Positions 1 through 9,243 of a stretch of 52,224 nt of DNA are shown one piece after another. Made by a program: the position numbers and the translations under genes. Source of the stretch: CBETVX01 sp965539935 (lineage in GTDB: Bacteria; Bacillota; Clostridia; Peptostreptococcales; Caminicellaceae); NCBI GenBank assembly GCA_965539935.1, contig CBETVX010000019.1:1-52224 (forward strand). The letters are read 5' to 3'. The number at the start of each line of letters is the position of its first letter. The first letter of the stretch is position 1. The notes below the pieces were generated by a model. It worked only from the letters and a program-made list of their open reading frames with translations. It was not told where the DNA came from and made no database searches.

Positions 1-72
1 TACTTTGATACCATATTTTATTAACCATATATTTAGTTATTTTTGTGAATAATATTATTGAGGAGGGATTGT

Positions 73-240
73 ATGGCAAAAAATAAATCTAAGGAAAAAA
101 AAGTAAGTACCCCTATTGAAAATCATAAAACTGCTTCATGGGCAAATATTGAAAAATTAAAAAATACTTCAAGAGTTCCGATTCCTTCTAAATTTGAAGT
201 GGAAAATGCTAAGGGTTGGGTAGACGAGAATCAAAAATAA
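73..240 (+). CDS. Small spore-surface-type protein (DUF3787 / CDIF630_02480 family)
   Basis: A 55-residue, Lys-rich, soluble protein without signal peptide or membrane segment. The ATG at 73 is preferred because GAGGAGGG lies 6-13 bases upstream; an in-frame TTG at 58 precedes that site and cannot use it. The core with ENHKTASWAN and VPIPSKFEVENAKGWV is what I recall for clostridial DUF3787, which in Clostridioides difficile is a spore surface protein. That family link is from memory. Monocistronic; it ends in the bidirectional terminator at 259-282 and faces the CstA gene. Confidence 0.7.
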   Translation: MAKNKSKEKKVSTPIENHKTASWANIEKLKNTSRVPIPSKFEVENAKGWVDENQK

Positions 241-258
241 TAATAGGCTAAAAAAAAT

Positions 259-282
259 AAAGGACAGCTCTGGCTGCCCTTT
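259..282. terminator. Bidirectional intrinsic terminator
   Basis: A 10-bp stem with one mismatch and a TCTG loop sits between two convergent genes. It has a T-rich tail on the plus side and a run of eight A's, which become U's in the minus transcript, on the other, so it can end both the small spore protein gene and the CstA-family gene. Confidence 0.75.
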
Positions 283-299
283 ATTTCTATAAATATTCT

Positions 300-1721
300 C
301 TATGCAATTACTTTTTTACCTTGAACTTTTTTACTATTTTTAGCTTTAACTAGAAAAATCCCAAGGAAAATAACTGCTGCTATTACTCCTACTGCATTTG
401 ATATTCCTGATGCTAACTTGAATCCTTCTTCAGCTTGTAAGATATATGATGTAGTAACAGCCGTCATAAATGTAGCTGGCACAGTACTAATCCAATGATA
501 TTTCTTATTTTTAACTAAATATACCGCTGATGCCCAAAGTACTATCATGGCTAAAGTTTGATTTGACCATGAGAAATATCTCCATATAATACCAAAGTCT
601 ATCATAGTAAGTGCTATACCTATTGCAAATAATGGTATTGCAATATAGAATCTATTAGCAGTTTTATCTTGTTTAAAGTTTATTGAATCGGCAATAACTA
701 GTCTTGCACTTCTAAATGCTGTATCACCTGATGTAATTGGACATGCTACAACGCCAAGTAATGCAAGAACTCCACCTATTGTTCCAAGAAGTGCATTTGA
801 TATTTCATTTACAACTACTGCTGGTCCACCATTTCCAAGAACTTCAGCAAGACCTGGAGTTCCTCCAAAGAATGCCATTGAAGCCGCCGCCCAAATTAAA
901 GCTATTATACCTTCAGCTATCATTGAACCGTAGAAAATTCTTCTACCTTCACTTTCTTTTCTAACACATCTAGCCATTAGTGGTGATTGTGTGGCATGGA
1001 ATCCCGATATAGCTCCACAGGCTATAGTTATAAATAAGAAAGGAAATATTGATGTCCCACTTGGATGAAGGTTAGCAAATTGTATTTCAGGGATAGTATA
1101 TCCTTTTGCAACAATTCCAACACCTATACCTACAGCCATTATTAATAATGAAGCTCCAAAGACCGGATAAATCTTACCTATTACCTTATCCACAGGTAAA
1201 ACTGTAGCAATTAAATAGTATATAATAATTATTCCAACCCAAATAGTAGTGTTCAACCCTGTTAGGTTTGCTAAAAGCCCTGCAGGTCCCATTACAAATA
1301 CAACACCAACTAAAACTAATAATACAACGCTAAAAACTCTCATAATATTTTTGGCTTTATCGCCTAAGTAAATACCAACTATTTCTGAAACACTCTTTCC
1401 TTCATGTCTAATTGAAAGCATTCCTGAAAAATAATCGTGTACTCCACCAGCAAATATACAACCTAAAACTATCCATAAAAATGATGCTGGTCCCCACAAT
1501 GCACCGGCTATAGCTCCAAAGATTGGTCCTAAGCCAGCTATATTTAGAAACTGAATTAAGAAAATCTTAGGCCAACTCATTGGGATGTAATCAACCCCGT
1601 CTTCCATGGAAAGGGCAGGTGTCTGATTGTCATCAGATATACCAAAAACGTTTTCCACAAACTTACCATAAATGAAATATCCTAGAATTAAAACAATAAT
1701 AGATGAAATAAATGATACCAT
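300..1721 (-). CDS. cstA: CstA-family carbon starvation protein, probable pyruvate (or peptide) transporter
   Basis: A 473-residue polytopic membrane protein with a dozen or more hydrophobic segments. Family hallmarks are seen near the N-terminus: the early FLIQFLNIAGLGPIFGAIAG stretch and GGVHDYFSGMLSIRHEG. CstA/BtsT proteins are proton-coupled pyruvate carriers in Enterobacteria, and a CstA in C. difficile has been linked to pyruvate uptake; others take up peptides. The ATG at 1721 has AAAGGAGG eight bases upstream. The next genes upstream on the same strand are a LytTR regulator and a LytS-type kinase, the arrangement known to control btsT/cstA genes, followed by pyruvate:ferredoxin oxidoreductase. 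This supports pyruvate as substrate, by inference. Confidence 0.88.
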   Translation of the reverse strand: MVSFISSIIVLILGYFIYGKFVENVFGISDDNQTPALSMEDGVDYIPMSWPKIFLIQFLNIAGLGPIFGAIAGALWGPASFLWIVLGCIFAGGVHDYFSGMLSIRHEGKSVSEIVGIYLGDKAKNIMRVFSVVLLVLVGVVFVMGPAGLLANLTGLNTTIWVGIIIIYYLIATVLPVDKVIGKIYPVFGASLLIMAVGIGVGIVAKGYTIPEIQFANLHPSGTSIFPFLFITIACGAISGFHATQSPLMARCVRKESEGRRIFYGSMIAEGIIALIWAAASMAFFGGTPGLAEVLGNGGPAVVVNEISNALLGTIGGVLALLGVVACPITSGDTAFRSARLVIADSINFKQDKTANRFYIAIPLFAIGIALTMIDFGIIWRYFSWSNQTLAMIVLWASAVYLVKNKKYHWISTVPATFMTAVTTSYILQAEEGFKLASGISNAVGVIAAVIFLGIFLVKAKNSKKVQGKKVIA

Positions 1722-1751
1722 AGGAATCCTCCTTTAAATATTTTAACTTAA

Positions 1752-1812
1752 TTATAGGATACTAGAGTGAAAATAAGTGATATTTAAACAAAACTTACAT
1801 AATATAATGTAA
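1752..1812 (-). promoter_or_regulatory. Candidate cstA promoter with upstream palindrome
   Basis: On the minus strand a good -10 (TATAAT, plus coordinates 1752-1757) has only a poor -35 (CACTTA) 17 bases upstream, as expected of an activator-dependent promoter. About 40 bases upstream of the -10 lies a perfect inverted repeat, TTACAT-N6-ATGTAA (1795-1812). LytTR regulators normally bind direct repeats just upstream of the -35, so the palindrome may belong to another regulator. No transcript evidence is available. Confidence 0.4.
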
Positions 1813-1820
1813 AAAGTGCA

Positions 1821-1847
1821 AAAAAAACAACACGAAGTGAATCGTGC
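1821..1847 (-). terminator. Terminator after the LytTR regulator gene
   Basis: Stem CACGA/TCGTG with a 6-base loop, followed on the minus strand by a T-run broken by one G. It lies just past the regulator stop codon and separates kinase-regulator transcription from cstA. Confidence 0.6.
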
Positions 1848-1848
1848 T

Positions 1849-2562
1849 TTATATTGACATTATCTCTTTAAACTTTTTTATATTGCTTCTACTTACAGGA
1901 ATTTCCCTATCTATTCCCTTTAATTTAACATTATAAGTATTATTAAACCATGGAATAATTTCTTCAATTTTATTTATGTTTATTATAAAGGATCTGTGAC
2001 TTCTAAAAAATTTATCCTCTGGCAACTCCTCTAAAAATCTTGAAATATTCATATTTGCAATAAAATTATCATCTAGTGTATGAACCAATGTCTCCCTACC
2101 CTCTGTTTCACAATAGTAAATATCATCGATATCTATAACCTTCATTTTTTGACCCTTCCACAGTATAATCTTATCCTTTGAAACTTTTTTGCTGACTTTT
2201 TCATTATTAGATCTTTCAAGCATTTTTAATGTCTCTATAATTCTCTCCTCTGAATATGGCTTAAGTATATAATCAAAGGCTCTAATATCAAAGGCTTCAA
2301 GTGCGTATTCCTTTGAAGCAGTTATAAATACAATGGCTGGTTTAACTTTAAATCTACAAATAATCTTAGCTAGAGAAACACCGTCAAGGTTAGGCACATT
2401 AATATCTAAAAAAATCACATCCACATTATTATTTTCTAAGTATTTTAAAGCTTTTAGTGATTCTTCGAATTCCTTTACTATCTCAATAGAACTATAATTT
2501 TTAATAAAGTACTTTAACTCTTCCCTAGCTGGATATTCATCCTCCACAATTATGCACTTCAT
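1849..2562 (-). CDS. LytTR-family response regulator (BtsR/LytR type)
   Basis: A 237-residue protein. The N-terminal receiver domain (about 1-118) has the acidic pocket E7/D8/E9, phospho-acceptor D53 in IFLDINVPN, T81 and K101. A LytTR DNA-binding domain follows (about 133-235). Its gene starts 33 bases after the kinase stop, with AAGGAAGTGAGG before the ATG, so the two form an operon. By analogy with BtsR/YehT the target would be the next gene downstream, cstA. That regulatory link is inferred from gene order. Confidence 0.9.
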   Translation of the reverse strand: MKCIIVEDEYPAREELKYFIKNYSSIEIVKEFEESLKALKYLENNNVDVIFLDINVPNLDGVSLAKIICRFKVKPAIVFITASKEYALEAFDIRAFDYILKPYSEERIIETLKMLERSNNEKVSKKVSKDKIILWKGQKMKVIDIDDIYYCETEGRETLVHTLDDNFIANMNISRFLEELPEDKFFRSHRSFIININKIEEIIPWFNNTYNVKLKGIDREIPVSRSNIKKFKEIMSI

Positions 2563-2595
2563 TTCCTCACTTCCTTCAAGTGTCGATATTTGTAT

Positions 2596-4281
2596 TTATT
2601 CTTTCTTATATACTACAAAACTTATTCTAGTTCCTTTATCTAACCGCTCAATCTTTAATCCCTTTCCATAGAGTAATTTTAATCTGTTATGAACGTTTAC
2701 TAATCCTATTTTATTTTCTTTGATACAACCTTTGTATATAGAATTTATTGTTTCGTCATCAATTCCTACTCCATTATCTTCAATAGTTATCTTTACTTCA
2801 TTTTCTGTGATTTTCCTTATACTCACTTTAATAGTTCCACCATTGATATCCTTTAGGATTCCATGTTTTATTGAATTTTCCACTAGGGGCTGAATTATTA
2901 GGCTAGGAATTTTAATATTTATATCTTCATCTACTTTATAAATCACATTAAGTTTTTTTCCAAATCTAGCCTGTTCAATGTTAACATAGGATTTTACCTG
3001 ATTAAGCTCACTTTCAATACTAACCAGTTCATCAACATTTTCAATATTATGTCTTAGATAGGTAGATAGATTTATTATAAGGTCTCTAGCTTTATTAGGG
3101 TCTATCCTCACAAAGGATATTATTGTATTAAGGGCATTAAATAAAAAATGTGGGTTAATCTGAGACTGTAGAGCCTTTATTTCTGCTTTACTAGCCATGT
3201 CCTTTAAGTTTTCTATTTTACTTATTTCAAGCTGAGTTGATATGAGTTGTGACAATCCTTCGGCTAAAATCCTATCCCTATATGTCACTGCATTTTCTCT
3301 TTTATAATAAATCTTTAAAGTCCCTACTATTTTATTCCTTTCCCTTAAAGGTACAATTATTGCTGATTTTAGCGGACAATCATGATCTGTACAGTATATA
3401 TCCCCTGGATTTTCTAATACTAAAATCTCTCCATGCTTTATAACATTTTCAGTTGATTTAGTTAAAATACTATTTCCAGGAGTATGATGATCCTCACCAG
3501 CCCCCACATGGGCTAGGATTTTTCTTCTATCTGTAATGGCCACAGCGTCAGCTTCAACGGACTCTTTTATTATTTCACATACTTTACATAAAGATCTCTT
3601 TGTAACTTTTCTAAAATGAGGCAATGTTTCATTTGCAATTTCCAGTGCAAGTTTTGCCTGTCTTCCTGCTATTTCTTCCTTTATCTCAAAGATATTTTCT
3701 GTAATAAGTATCACTATACCTATTCCTATTCCATTGACTAAAACCATTGGAATATAAATTTGTTTAACTATTAGAAGTGCTAGATTAAATGGTTTTGAAA
3801 TAAGCAGTATCAGACCCATACTTAAGTTTTCTATTATTATTCCTAATACAAGTCCATATATCCATCTGTTTTTTATATTAGATTTCTTATAAACTACTCC
3901 AGAAGTATACCCTCCAATAATTGTAGCTATTGCACAGGGCACTGCTGTTACACCATTGATATCTATTACTATTCTATGAACTCCAGCTATTAGTCCTGCT
4001 ATGGCTCCTACGGGAGATCCACATAAAACCCCTCCTACTATTACACCTATATTCCTAGTATTGGCTATGGCTCCCCTTACATCTATACCAATATAGGTTC
4101 CAATGATCCCTAACCCTCCAAATAAGAAGGAAAGTACAAATAATTCCTTTCTGTTGATTTTAGTTTTCAAAACTATCTGTCTGAAGGTTTTTAATCTTGA
4201 TATAAAGAAGGCTATTACTATTACGTATCCTAGATGATTTACTAGCTGTTCTAAAACTACTAACAAATTTATCATCTCCAT
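2596..4281 (-). CDS. LytS/BtsS-type sensor histidine kinase
   Basis: A 561-residue sensor kinase. An N-terminal 5TM-LYT module (about 1-200) is followed by a GAF domain (about 215-350), the His_kinase motif SQINPHFLFNALN with phospho-acceptor H378, and a C-terminal HATPase (N-box VENSIKHGI near 470, DNGVGID near 515). In E. coli BtsS the pyruvate pocket was mapped, as I recall, to two Arg, a Cys and a Ser in the membrane module. Here the matching positions look like R76 (NTRNIG), R103 (VHRIV) and C116 (AVPCAIAT), with the Ser replaced by Ala. This favours a pyruvate-type sensor but needs an alignment. The start (ATG 4281 or ATG 4275) has no strong ribosome site. Confidence 0.88.
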   Translation of the reverse strand: MEMINLLVVLEQLVNHLGYVIVIAFFISRLKTFRQIVLKTKINRKELFVLSFLFGGLGIIGTYIGIDVRGAIANTRNIGVIVGGVLCGSPVGAIAGLIAGVHRIVIDINGVTAVPCAIATIIGGYTSGVVYKKSNIKNRWIYGLVLGIIIENLSMGLILLISKPFNLALLIVKQIYIPMVLVNGIGIGIVILITENIFEIKEEIAGRQAKLALEIANETLPHFRKVTKRSLCKVCEIIKESVEADAVAITDRRKILAHVGAGEDHHTPGNSILTKSTENVIKHGEILVLENPGDIYCTDHDCPLKSAIIVPLRERNKIVGTLKIYYKRENAVTYRDRILAEGLSQLISTQLEISKIENLKDMASKAEIKALQSQINPHFLFNALNTIISFVRIDPNKARDLIINLSTYLRHNIENVDELVSIESELNQVKSYVNIEQARFGKKLNVIYKVDEDINIKIPSLIIQPLVENSIKHGILKDINGGTIKVSIRKITENEVKITIEDNGVGIDDETINSIYKGCIKENKIGLVNVHNRLKLLYGKGLKIERLDKGTRISFVVYKKE

Positions 4282-4398
4282 GTTTTAAATATTTTTTATA
4301 GATTAAAGACTATTTTCCATGACTATTTACTATTAATAATATTCCTTTATATCTACATATCTATTGATTTATATATTGCAACAGTGATAATTATATCA

Positions 4399-4427
4399 TA
4401 AAAAAAAAGAGGAGAAACTCTCCTCTT
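4399..4427 (-). terminator. Terminator after nifJ
   Basis: An 8-bp perfect stem AAGAGGAG/CTCCTCTT with a 5-base loop, followed on the minus strand by a run of T's. It lies 30 bases past the nifJ stop codon. Confidence 0.85.
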
Positions 4428-4455
4428 GGCTAATTCATTAAAATAGTATAAGTTT

Positions 4456-7400
4456 TTATTGACTATATTGCATATCTGCTAGGCGTCTATATGTTTCATA
4501 TCTTTCTTTTGCATCGGCCTCTGCTTTAACAAATAGTTCCTCAGCAATTTCTGGGAATGTATTCTTAATTTGAGCAAATCTAATTTCACCTTCAATAAAT
4601 TCCCTAAAGGATGTTTTTGGCTCCTTAGAATCTAGTATGAATGGATTTTTACCCTGTTTCTTTAGCTCAGGGTTATATCTATATAGATGCCAATATCCAG
4701 ACTCTACTGCTTTCTTTTCTCTAGCCACTGAGGTTCCCATTCCTTCTCTAATACCATGATTTATACAAGGTGAGTAGGCAATTATTAATGATGGTCCCTT
4801 ATATTCTTCAGCTTCTTTAAATACCTTTACGGTGTGATTCATATTAGCACCAAAGGCAACTTGTCCAACATATACATAGCCATAGCTCATTGCCATCATG
4901 CCCAGATCTTTTTTCCTTATTTTCTTGCCGGAAGCCGCAAATTTAGCTGCTGCTGCTATTGGTGTTGCCTTAGATGCCTGTCCACCGGTATTTGAATATA
5001 CCTCTGTATCTAATACAAGTATATTCACATCGTCCCCCGATGCAAGGACATGATCTAGGCCACCATATCCAATGTCATATGCCCATCCATCTCCACCAAC
5101 TATCCAAATAGATTGTTTTACAAGATAGTCGCTCTTATAAATAATCTCATCGACGATTGGGCTATAACTGTTATAATATCTTCCTATTGCTCCAAGTAAA
5201 TTCTCTGATGCCCTCTTAGAACCTTCTCCATCATACATATTATCTATCCATTCTTGCATGGCTTTTTTGATTTCGTCATGTAGATCTGGAGATTTTATTC
5301 CTTCTTCCATTAGATCTCTAAGTCTAGCTCTTATTTGATTATTTGCCAAATACATACCATATCCATATTCTGCGTTATCTTCAAATAGTGAATTGGCCCA
5401 AGCAGGTCCTCTGCCTTGTTCATCTACAGTATAGGGTACTGAAGGTGCACTACCGCCCCAAATAGATGAGCATCCCGTTGCATTGGCTATAACCATTCTA
5501 TCTCCAAATAACTGGGTTGCCAGTTTAACATATGCTGTTTCTCCACAACCTGCACAGGCTCCAGAGAATTCTAATAGTGGTTTTGCAAATTGACTTCCTT
5601 TAACGGAATATTTATTAAAGAGGTCATCCCTATATGGAAGATTATTTGATGCAAACTCCCAGTTCTCAGTTTGTTTTGGTATTTCTTCTTCTGCATTTAC
5701 CATAACTAGGGCTTTACCAGGAGCTGGACAAATGTCTGCACAATTGCCACAACCCGTACAATCAAGGGGACTAACTTGAATACGATATTCATATCCCTCT
5801 AAACCTTTACCAAGGGCCTTCTTAGTTTCAAATGAATTAGGTGCCTCTGCCTTTTCATCTTCACTTAATAGGAAGGGTCTTAGTACGGCATGGGGACAAA
5901 TTAGAGAACATTGATTACATTGAATACATTTATCTACTTGCCACTGGGGTATCATTACTGCTATACCACGCTTTTCATAGGCAGTTGTTCCCATTGGGAA
6001 GGTTCCATCGGCCATACCTCTATCATAAAAAGCACTTACTGGTAGGTCATCTCCCTCTTGTTTAGCCATTGGTCTAAGTATTTCTTCAATAAATTCTGGC
6101 TCTTCTTTTAATGGATATTCTTCATTGTCATCATTTACATTGGCCCATGCTGCTGGTACATTTATCTTCTTAATCTTTTCAATACCCTTATCTACTGCTT
6201 CATAATTCATCTTAACAATCTTTTCACCTTTTGCTCCATAGGTCTTATCAATTGAAGCTTTAAGATACTTAACTGCTTCTTCAACAGGAATAACATTAGC
6301 AAGCTTAAAGAATGCCGATTGCATTATCATATTTATTCTTCCACCTAGTCCTATCTCTTGGGCTATACTTACTGCATCTATGGTGTAGAAATCAATATTA
6401 TTCTGTGCAATATATTTCTTAATTGATGCAGGAAGTTTTTCATCAAGTTCATCTTCACTCCAAGGACAGTTTAGTACGAAAGTACCTCCCTCTTTAAGTC
6501 CCTTTAGTAAATCATAATGATAAACATATGATTTATTATGACAAGCTATATAGTCAGCTTCATGTACTAGATAGGAAGATTTAATTGGATTTTTACCAAA
6601 TCTTAAGTGGGATATAGTTGTGCCTCCAGACTTTTTACTATCATAAGAAAAGTATCCTTGAGCATACATATCTGTATTATCTCCAATAATCTTTATTGCC
6701 ATTTTATTTGCTCCAACAGTACCATCAGACCCTAATCCCCAGAACTTACATCTAATAGTTCCCGGTGGAGTAGTCTCAATCCTTTCTCCTTCAGGCAAAG
6801 ATGTATATGTAACATCATCAACTATACCAACTGTAAATCTATCCTTTGGCTCATAGCTTTTTAGATTATTAAATACTGCTATAAATTGTGATGGTGTTGT
6901 ATCCTTAGAACCTAGTCCATATCTTCCTCCTACAATTAAAGGAGAATTTGACTTCCCTTGGAATACACTTTTAATATCTTCATAAAGGGGTTCCCCTACG
7001 GCTCCAGGCTCCTTAGTTCTATCTAAAACTGCTATTCTCTTAACTGTTTTAGGGAGTACACTTAAAAATCTCTTTTGACAGAAGGGTCTATATAGGTGTA
7101 CATTTACCAATCCTACCTTTTCTCCTTGTGCCATTAAGTAATCTATCACTTCTTCTATAACGGCACAGGCTGAACCCATTGCCACTATAACATGTTCTGC
7201 ATTAGGATCTCCATAGTAGTTAAATGGTTTATATTCTCTACCAGTTATTTTGCTTATTTCCTTCATATAGTCTTCAACTATTTGTGGTACATCTTCATAG
7301 TAAGGGTTAGCTGCCTCTCTATTTTGGAAATAGATATCTGGATTCTGGGCTGTACCCCTAAGTACTGGTCTATTGGGATTAAGGGAATTATCCTTAAACT

Positions 7401-8004
7401 CCTGTAATGCTTCATAATCTATTAGATTAGCAAAATCTTCATAGTCTATAAGCTCTACTTTTTGAATTTCATGAGAGTTTCTAAATCCATCAAAAAAGTG
7501 TAAAAATGGTACCCTTGATTTAATCGCTGCTAAGTGGGCAATACCGCCTAAATCAATGATTTCCTGAACACTACTGGATGCAAGTAGTGCAAATCCTGTC
7601 TGTCTAGTTGCCATAACATCTTGATGATCTCCAAATATTGACAATGCTTGGGCGGCTAGGGATCTAGCACTTACATGAAATACTCCAGGCAAGAGTTCTC
7701 CGGCTATTTTGTACATATTGGGCATCATAAGTAAAAGACCTTGTGAAGCAGTATAGGTTGTAGTCAATGCCCCTCCTTGTAGGGAGCCATGAACTGCCCC
7801 TGCTGCCCCTGCTTCAGATTGCATCTCAGCAACCTTTACCTCTTGTCCGAAAATATTCTTCTTTCCCTTTGCAGACCATAAGTCTACAAGCTCCGCCATT
7901 GGGGATGATGGTGTAATAGGATAAATGGCAGCCACTTCTGTAAAGGCATAGGATACATATGCAGCAGCTTCATTACCATCCATTGTTTTCATTACTTTTC
8001 CCAT
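4456..8004 (-). CDS. nifJ: Pyruvate:ferredoxin (flavodoxin) oxidoreductase, single-chain
   Basis: A 1182-residue homodimer-type PFOR: pyruvate + CoA + oxidised ferredoxin to acetyl-CoA + CO2 + reduced ferredoxin, cytosolic. It is full length for the family. The bacterial-type 2[4Fe-4S] ferredoxin domain shows CIQCNQCSLICP (near 694) and CTGCGNCADICP (near 751). The proximal-cluster and TPP half begins with GACAGCGETAY (near 816), continues with GDGWAYDIGYGGLDH (near 975) and ends with the conserved late Cys in CINHGIREGM (near 1079). The ATG at 8004 is chosen because GGAGGT sits 7 bases upstream; an in-frame TTG at 8010 overlaps that spacing. It supplies acetyl-CoA and reduced ferredoxin, fitting the butyrate-type genes at 40-45 kb. 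Confidence 0.97.
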   Translation of the reverse strand: MGKVMKTMDGNEAAAYVSYAFTEVAAIYPITPSSPMAELVDLWSAKGKKNIFGQEVKVAEMQSEAGAAGAVHGSLQGGALTTTYTASQGLLLMMPNMYKIAGELLPGVFHVSARSLAAQALSIFGDHQDVMATRQTGFALLASSSVQEIIDLGGIAHLAAIKSRVPFLHFFDGFRNSHEIQKVELIDYEDFANLIDYEALQEFKDNSLNPNRPVLRGTAQNPDIYFQNREAANPYYEDVPQIVEDYMKEISKITGREYKPFNYYGDPNAEHVIVAMGSACAVIEEVIDYLMAQGEKVGLVNVHLYRPFCQKRFLSVLPKTVKRIAVLDRTKEPGAVGEPLYEDIKSVFQGKSNSPLIVGGRYGLGSKDTTPSQFIAVFNNLKSYEPKDRFTVGIVDDVTYTSLPEGERIETTPPGTIRCKFWGLGSDGTVGANKMAIKIIGDNTDMYAQGYFSYDSKKSGGTTISHLRFGKNPIKSSYLVHEADYIACHNKSYVYHYDLLKGLKEGGTFVLNCPWSEDELDEKLPASIKKYIAQNNIDFYTIDAVSIAQEIGLGGRINMIMQSAFFKLANVIPVEEAVKYLKASIDKTYGAKGEKIVKMNYEAVDKGIEKIKKINVPAAWANVNDDNEEYPLKEEPEFIEEILRPMAKQEGDDLPVSAFYDRGMADGTFPMGTTAYEKRGIAVMIPQWQVDKCIQCNQCSLICPHAVLRPFLLSEDEKAEAPNSFETKKALGKGLEGYEYRIQVSPLDCTGCGNCADICPAPGKALVMVNAEEEIPKQTENWEFASNNLPYRDDLFNKYSVKGSQFAKPLLEFSGACAGCGETAYVKLATQLFGDRMVIANATGCSSIWGGSAPSVPYTVDEQGRGPAWANSLFEDNAEYGYGMYLANNQIRARLRDLMEEGIKSPDLHDEIKKAMQEWIDNMYDGEGSKRASENLLGAIGRYYNSYSPIVDEIIYKSDYLVKQSIWIVGGDGWAYDIGYGGLDHVLASGDDVNILVLDTEVYSNTGGQASKATPIAAAAKFAASGKKIRKKDLGMMAMSYGYVYVGQVAFGANMNHTVKVFKEAEEYKGPSLIIAYSPCINHGIREGMGTSVAREKKAVESGYWHLYRYNPELKKQGKNPFILDSKEPKTSFREFIEGEIRFAQIKNTFPEIAEELFVKAEADAKERYETYRRLADMQYSQ

Positions 8005-8278
8005 AAGCAAACCTCCACTTATTAAATTTTAGTTATCATGCCAATTAACGGCTTTTCTATACAATTCTTAGTATTATTCAATTTTCAATAATCATACATA
8101 AAAAAGAACAAAAATTATATTTTATCCACAGCGTTATAATGAATAGATTTTCCTATGGGGTATAAAAAAAGTAGCAAAGCTGCCACTAATAGAAAGTTTT
8201 TATTTTTAAGTATTAATTTTGATTTATTGTTATAAAATCAGGTATAAGTATTATATAGATAGTTAAGGGAGAGTGGTT

Positions 8279-8521
8279 ATGATGAAAGTGACTTTTTCAA
8301 GAATTCAAGACATAAATACCTTTGTAGACTTTATTTCCACCTTGTCTGGAAAGGTATATCTTAAATCTGGAGAAATTAAAGTTAATGCAAAATCCATAAT
8401 CGGGGTAATGTACATTGTACAAGAACATCCCGACAATATTTCTTTAGAGGTTGAGGACCCAAAAGAAACAGAACAGGTAATGGAATTTTTAATGGATGGT
8501 AAACATTTATTAAAAGAATAA
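8279..8521 (+). CDS. HPr-like protein lacking the His15 active-site loop
   Basis: An 80-residue PTS-HPr fold protein. The half with VNAKSIIGVM matches the HPr region around regulatory Ser46. The N-terminal GLHARPA loop that carries the phospho-His of HPr is absent and replaced by a short DIN turn, so it cannot act as a normal phosphocarrier. This recalls Crh, the regulatory HPr paralogue of Bacillus, in which His15 is Gln. The ATG at 8279 (or 8282) follows AAGGGAGAG; a GTG at 8273 overlaps the ribosome site. It is divergent from nifJ. A regulatory role is inference. Confidence 0.75.
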   Translation: MMKVTFSRIQDINTFVDFISTLSGKVYLKSGEIKVNAKSIIGVMYIVQEHPDNISLEVEDPKETEQVMEFLMDGKHLLKE

Positions 8522-8556
8522 TTAAATCCGCAGGGATAATTCCCTGCGGATTTAAT
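8521..8556. terminator. Bidirectional terminator between convergent genes
   Basis: A 16-bp perfect stem (ATTAAATCCGCAGGGA and its complement) with loop TAAT. It begins at the last base of the HPr-like gene and lies 14 bases from the LUD gene stop, and it is symmetric, so it can serve both. Confidence 0.85.
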
Positions 8557-8569
8557 ACATGGCTATTTC

Positions 8570-9211
8570 TTAATATCCTAAATCTTCATTAACTATTATT
8601 ACATGAATTCTATCGGATTCCATTTGTCTTTTAATAAAAGTATATTCATTACAAATTCTATTATCGCTACTACAATCTACACAGTAACCTACTTTAGTAC
8701 AAGGGTTATTTATATTTAATCTTTTATTATTTGCTGGAGCTGCCATCTCTTTATTTCTCGCTATAGCTTCATCTAAGTTTTTTACAATTTTATTTTTACC
8801 TACTATAACTATTACTTTATCGGGACCATAAAGCATAGGAGCAACACGATTACCTCTACCGTCTACATTATAAAGTTCGCCCTTTTCAGTAATAGCATTA
8901 CTACTTGTAAAGTAAGCATCTGCGGCGAAACTTTTTCTGAATAATTCTTTTAGATCCTCAGGAGTTAGCCCTTCTGCATATCTATCTAAAAATACATATT
9001 TTCCATTTCTTAATAGGTCTATAGCTCCTATTTCAAAAAGTGTCATAGAACCTCCAACGGACACAGTATCTCCTTCATTTAAAAGTTCTTCTATTTTTTT
9101 TAATGCCTCAGCTCCGTCTTCCACAAAGTAACCCTTCATATTATTTTTTTCTAGATTTTCAATGGTTCTTTTGATTTTTTCCATTATTACAAAATTAGCA
9201 TTTTGATCCAT
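8570..9211 (-). CDS. LUD-domain (LutC/YkgG-like, DUF162) protein
   Basis: A 213-residue soluble protein. The LUD core is recognisable from VSVGGSMTLFEIGAIDLL and from ADAYFTSSNAITEKGELYNVDG. In LutC/LutB of the lactate utilisation system this domain is part of an iron-sulfur L-lactate oxidation complex; stand-alone clostridial members are not well understood. The C-terminus adds a cysteine group (NPCTKVGYCVDCSSDNRIC) with spacing C-x5-C-x2-C-x6-C, which could hold a metal or iron-sulfur cluster. The ATG at 9211 follows AAGGGAGG. No lutA or lutB is in the window. Confidence 0.85.
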   Translation of the reverse strand: MDQNANFVIMEKIKRTIENLEKNNMKGYFVEDGAEALKKIEELLNEGDTVSVGGSMTLFEIGAIDLLRNGKYVFLDRYAEGLTPEDLKELFRKSFAADAYFTSSNAITEKGELYNVDGRGNRVAPMLYGPDKVIVIVGKNKIVKNLDEAIARNKEMAAPANNKRLNINNPCTKVGYCVDCSSDNRICNEYTFIKRQMESDRIHVIIVNEDLGY

Positions 9212-9243
9212 AGATAAACCTCCCTTAATTTATAAGATTTAAA

